Source of the DNA: Xylaria sp. FL1777
Taxonomy: Eukaryota; Ascomycota; Sordariomycetes; Xylariales; Xylariaceae
Reading direction: 5' to 3'
Assembly (NCBI GenBank): GCA_022578965.1
Contig: MU400647.1
Coordinates: 1-64,000 of the forward strand
DNA length: 64,000 bases
Every line of letters starts with the position of its first letter. Position 1 is the first letter of the stretch. Shown piece after piece: positions 58,901 to 64,000 of this stretch. A program made the position numbers and the translations under genes. The notes under the pieces are model-generated. The model was not told where the DNA came from, ran no database searches, and saw only the letters and a program-made list of their open reading frames with translations.

Positions 58901-61900
58901 ACTCCTGTCGTTGTCTGGTCTACGCTACCACGTGTCCGGCAAACAGGCTTCTATATTTTTATTCTTTCTAATCACTCCCAATAGCTCAATACCTTTGCTG
59001 GTGGTAACCCAGACTACCGGTACAAGAAACCGCAAAAGAGTTGCAAACACTCAGATCTTTGCCATTTAGGTGTGGAGTGTTGAGATACACGATAAAGAGT
59101 GAGAGAAGCCTTTGAAAGCTTGCAGCCCAAAGCTTCCAAAGCTTGCAAAGCCTTTGCTACCCCCACCCCCGGATAAGCCCGAGCAGAGCCCGTTTTAGCT
59201 ATGTGCTTACACTCCAACTGACTCGCTTCATCCAATTCATCGTTTCCAGCCGGTATTGATGTAGAATAGGTGCGCTGTTCAGGCATTCGTGGCGGTAATC
59301 AATTCACCAACAAGCCCCAAATCGATACGAGAAGCCCGATATATCTACAGGTTATATACATGGCATTATGCCTATCGAGGCATTTTCGTCCCCGACTATC
59401 TACATGCCTAATATACAAAGTAGAACCGAGTAGAAATGGAGGCAAAAGCCGTGTCTCCCGAATACAGCAATAAACAGCTTAATTAGTATAGTACCAGCAC
59501 CTTCGTCCTGCGCTTCGCCATCCATCTATCATACTAAGTTAGGTTGGTAGATGATAAGAATACTACCCAAGACACACACTATCAGTCGGTACCCAAAAAA
59601 AAAATACGAACTTGGTATACCGCTGCCTACAGGATCAGGCCGCTTGTTCCCGGCCTTATTACGTTTGACAGATAATTTGTTCGTTTAATACGTCTACTAC
59701 CGGCATAGTATAGACATCGAAATGCCAAGGCCAATACGAGCTGAGCGATAGATTACGTAGGTATGATGAGGCGAAATCTACTATCTCCTGCACGTTTGGG
59801 GATCTATTAAACTCTTCCCGCAGGATATATGCGTAGCATTTCGCTTCCACCCGCCCGCCGTCTTACTGCGTACGCACCGAATGTCGCCATGCCACACTTT
59901 ACTTTTCTTAATTCTGGCTTCTAGGACGGAACAGCTCCCTGATCGTCCATCAACCAAGCTCGGCTAGTTTCGCGCTTCGCAGAGGCTTAAAGGACTGACA
60001 AAGGGGCTTGTTTATCCTTCATGCCGTGCCATTATTGTGTCTTTCCTTTGCTTTTTGCCATTAAAAATCAAGTACCTACCCTTATCTACCTGCATCCGGT
60101 GGCACAACAGAGTTTTCCAGCCGGAATAATGCTCGCGAGCAACGGGTAGAGATGAGACGGCAATGCTCTAAACTACACACATAGCCTTCGTCTGCATAGT
60201 CATGCACTGCACACATAGCAAGGGAGACCTTTATGAAGCAGCTGTCGGAAGAACCTACCGACTCTCTTCGCTAGCAGGGCGCACCAGCGCCACCGAAAGC
60301 AAGGGATAAAAGCTACCTACCATTAAGTATGCGGCGGCATCGCGAACCTCCCACGCCCGCCCGCCCGCCTGCCTGCCGATGAGACAAAGCAGCGGGTAAT
60401 CCCGACGCGAACATGCCGGCACGATAAGCAAGCAGCTTCCGACGGGTTGCCATCGCAGCATTACACAGGCTAAGACAAGACAAGCCTCGTCAGGGAGCAG
60501 GGAGGATTGCATGCATTCCTTTCTAATTAATACAGCCTCTGGAACTCCTGCAATTCAACTTATGCTTCATGTAAATAGGCCTCTGCCCTCAGGAATTCTC
60601 AGCTCCTACTCTACGCTCTGGCTTTATATTGAGTTTTGAGCGCGGGGTCCTCGCGTCCAATCATTCCGTGTTGACCAGGGACTTGATCGAACGAGCGTGC
60701 CAAGGTGAGTTTTATACTAACTTTCCCCTTGCTCACTTAAACCTACCGTATACATAAACTTTGCCAAAGTTCATAGAAGCACCCGGTCAGTCATCCCAAC
60801 TAAAAGGTAGCCGCCGAGTTCCTGCAGACCGTAGGGCTGTCTTTGTAAACAAATACGAATAGGGTATGTTTTATATTTAGAGCGCCCTCCCCACTACATC
60901 CTTTTGAGTAAAGGGAAGGAGTAAGGAGATGCACACAAAGAGGAGCAGTTCTTCCATTTCTGGGCGTGTATAGCTACCAGCAGTCGGCTTCTGGCAGGTA
61001 AGGAGAACGGAAGCAAGTAATGTCTTGGTTATGTCTCATACTTCCCAATATATTGAGTTATGGTTAGTTGCGCGAAGGGCGGCAAAATGGGCCTTTTCCT
61101 CCAAGACCAACAGGAAATACTAGATCGATGGATCTAATTCACAGCTTCATACCTTTGCACCTTTTGATAGCTTACCAGGCTACTAGCGACAGTCAATAGG
61201 AATGCCGTTAACTATGACTACCTCTTGATCACTCTCGTTGGCTTAGCGGATCCGTTTAAAGAGGATTGCTCCGGGGGCGGTAATATCAGCCTAATTAATC
61301 CGTTCGTGTACGAAATAACCCAAAAATAGGCAGACCATTTACAGTCAAGTCTTCCATCTCCATTATATTGCACTTGTAACCGCAATGAGTATACAAGTGA
61401 TCTAAGTCCCTTACTTATTATTATCACGAACTCGGCCGTTCAGCCACCCGCCGATAACATTAATAAAAATGCATTAGAGTACCAAGTATGTCCTCATTGA
61501 CTATGTGACGGATCTAGGAATGTAGGAATGTGACCAGGAGGCTCAGGTACCTAAGTCAAGAGACTGGTTCCTCTGTACACGCGTCGAGACATCGATAAAA
61601 TAAACCATAAGTAATGCGTAGAGTTCGCACAACCATGCAAAACAACGTCTTGACACATTCCAGAAGGGCACCTTGAATCTAGCAAAAATTACTGATAAGT
61701 AGATACCGGAAACTCAGTAGAGGATTGGGAAATTCCATCGTAGAGCATCGACGAGGGCGTAATTGGTATCGAAGCAAGCTGAGGCTCGTATTAACTCATG
61801 TAGCATCATTTTCTTCCCATGGTAGGGCTCATTCCAATGAGTGAAATCGCCAAACCGATCCGAAATGAGTACGTGACCGAGCCGTGTACAGCCCTACAAC

Positions 61901-62129
61901 CAGCGTAGCCAAAGCACTATATCACTCTGTCGCCATCGAGTCCATTACTGCTGTAACAAAGCGTTGCTCACGCGAGGGATTCGCCGGTCCATCGTTGTTG
62001 GTATTTCATTCTGATTTTGGGTGATGCCTAGTAACAAGGCCTAAGCCGGAAACCTCGCCTAACCCTGATGCAGCCAATGCCAAACCCGATGAACCGATCA
62101 TACTCCCAACTCCAGCCTAGTACCTCCAT
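55977..62129. other. 6.1 kb intergenic region
   Basis: From the DUF2406 promoter to the 3' end of eL33. It holds (GGTA)n at 57561-57593, TAGGTA-type palindromes near 56,900-57,000, a cluster of AAGCTTGCA/AAGCTTCCA words at 59,117-59,155, and an intron-like GTGAGTTTTATACTAAC stretch near 60,703. The scattered short ORFs (such as 59,014-59,286 and 59,659-59,850) have no recognisable domain. No gene is supported. Confidence 0.45.
57561..57593. repeat. (GGTA)n-type microsatellite
   Basis: Tandem, slightly irregular units of GGTA and AGGTA. This is the same word that dominates the palindromes elsewhere in the window. Confidence 0.8.
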
Positions 62130-62990
62130 CTATATCGAAGAGGGGTACAGCATAATGCGAACAGAGGCACCGAACGAACGGGTAGGAAGGGGTGTAGAGA
62201 ATTTGGCTCGGACGACACCGGAGTTGCCTAAATATCAGGAAGGTTAGTAAACCGCATCATTGACATGCTCATATCTCCGACTAACCGTGAGGGCGAGTCA
62301 CTTTGCCCCTAACATCTAGTTAGCATCATATACAGGGCTTGAATTCTTAGAGATTCAATACTCACCAGATGACTCGAATCTTGGTGCCACGGATCTCCTT
62401 CTGTCCCTTGTAGACGTATGCGATGCGCTTGCCAAGGTAGAAGCTTTGAAACTATTAGACAATCTGCGAACAACATGTTTGCTTCCTTGATAACCTACTT
62501 GGCAGCCTTAGGGTCATCGACACCCTCGATTTTGATCAAGCTGGTCTTGGGATGGGCTATATGTCTTCGTTAGCGCCACGCGCTACTCCAAGCAAGTGAC
62601 GTCGGGGCAAGTTGAAGAGATTGATGGTATGCATACTCGTGTGCTTGTTCCTGACATATGAAAGGTGACGACCCCTACAGCGCAACTGTAGTTAGTAATC
62701 GTGGTCTCCCAGTGGTGGCATATCTCTAGCTGTGGTGGATTGCATCGCATATGGCGGTGCAACTCGTTTCGTCGAGTCGGGTCGTGGTGATGGGGCTCGA
62801 GGTTTTCTTACTTGACATATACTAGACAGCGAGTTAGCAAAGTCCAATCAGCACCGATGGCCACGACCGATGGGGTCAGGCAAGATTCGAGCAGGTATTA
62901 CGTCTCCATCTCTTCGCGAGGGAATGGTATGTGATTGAGACAGATGGCGACAAGGAGAGTCTTACATCGGTGACCTGCTTCAGAAGGCAT
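62130..62990 (-). CDS. rpl33: 60S ribosomal protein eL33 (L35Ae/RPL33)
   Basis: Spliced model of seven exons: 62990-62966, 62821-62812, 62674-62637, 62556-62499, 62443-62366, 62308-62286, 62227-62130; 109 aa. All junctions are GT-AG with correct phase. The protein begins [19 protein letters not shown] and continues with [58 protein letters not shown] and [14 protein letters not shown], the eL33 family from end to end (usual length 107-110 aa). It is a core component of the large ribosomal subunit. The second exon is only 10 nt, and the largest is 98 nt, so the gene has no visible long [14 protein letters not shown] replaces the usual FRHNLPPKSFG. Confidence 0.95.
62812..62821 (-). other. 10-nt microexon of the eL33 gene
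   Basis: TATATGTCAA between acceptor GTCTAG and donor GTAAGA. It completes the Leu codon, then encodes Tyr-Val and part of Lys in RLYVKG, a highly conserved segment. Skipping it would shift the frame. Confidence 0.88.
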
Positions 62991-64000
62991 TTTGACTGTG
63001 GCTGTTCTGGCGCTCTGGTATCCTTGGGAAAGGGACTGCGTGCGCTGCGGAGGTTAGTAGTCGTCGTGATGTCCGAACCTCGAAGGTTGACTGACAGAAG
63101 CGGATTGACGAAGGAGGCCTGGTTGCGTGGGTTTAGCGAGCCCTGCGCCACTAATAATTCACAATGGAGAAAATTATTCCATTGGGGCTGTTTTGTGTGT
63201 GAGCGTCCAGATAAGATAAGGTGAGCCACAGCCGTGGCTGAGCCGAGGGGTTCTGTTGACCCGTGCTTTCCCCCACACTAAGTCATGTTCTCATCAGAAT
63301 TACGCTCATACACTTCGATCCCTCAATTGCAGCTGTCATCACACATGTACTGTAGGTAAGGTAATTGGTGATTTAAATTCTCAATGAACATATAGAGACT
63401 ACCAGTATTTAGCCTATCTATACTATCCCTTTGGCGGTAGACTTGCCTTCGTGACATTTATTATAAGTGGAAGGTAATGGAGCGTTTATACACCTATTGA
63501 GTTACAGGATAGTCACGTAAACCCCTGGCTACCTTCCATTTTCAATGTCACGGAGGTAAGTCAGTCGGCTGCCAAAGAGATTAGTACACCACAACCTATT
63601 TTAATAGATCTTATCTCCGAAAGCACTATTTAGTATACTAAGTAAGGGACTTGACCTGCGTTGACTATGTCGACCGTGCGGGCCAATGCGCTTTGCGCCG
63701 TAACAAGGAAGAGAGGAAATTCTTTTTCGGATTCTAAAAACTCCGCCTTTGCGACGACTGATATACCTAGGTACTGGCAAGGACTTTGTTGTTGTCTATG
63801 TAGATGGAGGCTTAGGCGACCCTCTGCCGACTATAAGGTTTCGATGCGGTAGCACTAGCAACATAAAGACCTGGGGGGATTGCGATCGGGCTCTGATTGT
63901 TTAGTAAACGTAATCTCATGTACACAGACAAAATCCACAACCAACAGTCCTCCTCCATGCCGGTGCGTAGTAGTACCAAGATTCATTACCAAGCAGAGCC
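62991..64000. other. eL33 promoter and right-edge intergenic
   Basis: Upstream of eL33 to the window edge. Short ORFs at 62,931-63,224 and 63,661-63,852 have no motif. No classic ribosomal-protein promoter box was identified with confidence. Confidence 0.4.

Noticed and set aside
59659..59850. Short minus-strand ORF that might be transposase-derived
   Set aside because: 63 codons only, no catalytic or HTH motif that I can defend.

Overview
This window comes from the nuclear genome of a filamentous ascomycete (Pezizomycotina, most likely Sordariomycetes). The evidence is short GT-AG introns (about 50-150 nt) with CTAAC/CTAAT-type branch sites, fungal secreted families (GH53, class III GH18, a DUF7707-like GPI protein), fungal core genes (PXR1, VMA21, FUN30, BEM3, a DUF2406 protein) and long AT-rich repeat-bearing spacers. 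The class is an inference from gene content; I see no diagnostic marker. Many genes only make sense after splicing, so their exons were joined by reading donor, branch, acceptor and phase directly. Every joined model below closes in frame.

Layout. 0-6 kb: a Cys-rich single-pass membrane protein and a GH53 endo-galactanase (both minus), then a small zinc-finger-like ORF (plus). 6-16 kb: a divergent C-terminal-motor kinesin (minus), a DUF7707-like GPI-anchored secreted protein (plus) and a fungal amidoligase-like protein (plus). 16-24 kb: a GH18 chitinase (minus), a decayed coding fragment (minus), a six-exon MFS drug:H+ antiporter (plus) and an ATF/CREB-type bZIP factor (minus, convergent with the MFS gene). 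24-28 kb: a gene-free, repeat-rich block with a 286 bp MITE with TA target sites and a second copy of the repeat that opens the window. 28-33.4 kb: a large BEM3-type PX-PH-RhoGAP protein (minus) with two upstream exons. 33.4-41.2 kb: a 7.8 kb gene desert rich in TACCTAGGTA-type palindromes. 41-56 kb: a Pro/Arg-rich hypothetical protein, PXR1, a coiled-coil protein of unknown family, the FUN30 remodeler, VMA21 and a polyQ DUF2406 protein. 56-64 kb: mostly intergenic, except for the seven-exon ribosomal protein eL33 gene at 62.1-63.0 kb, which has no long open frame.

Functional themes. There is no obvious biosynthetic cluster. Core functions (ribosome biogenesis through PXR1 and eL33, V-ATPase assembly through VMA21, chromatin through FUN30, Cdc42/Rho polarity through BEM3) are mixed with accessory genes (GH53 and GH18 for polymer breakdown, MFS efflux, amidoligase, odd kinesin). 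The MFS gene and the bZIP gene are convergent neighbours. The most unusual items are the 5-nt and 10-nt microexons, the divergent kinesin, the amidoligase with a large disordered insertion, and the palindrome-rich desert. I did not find a convincing new multi-gene system.
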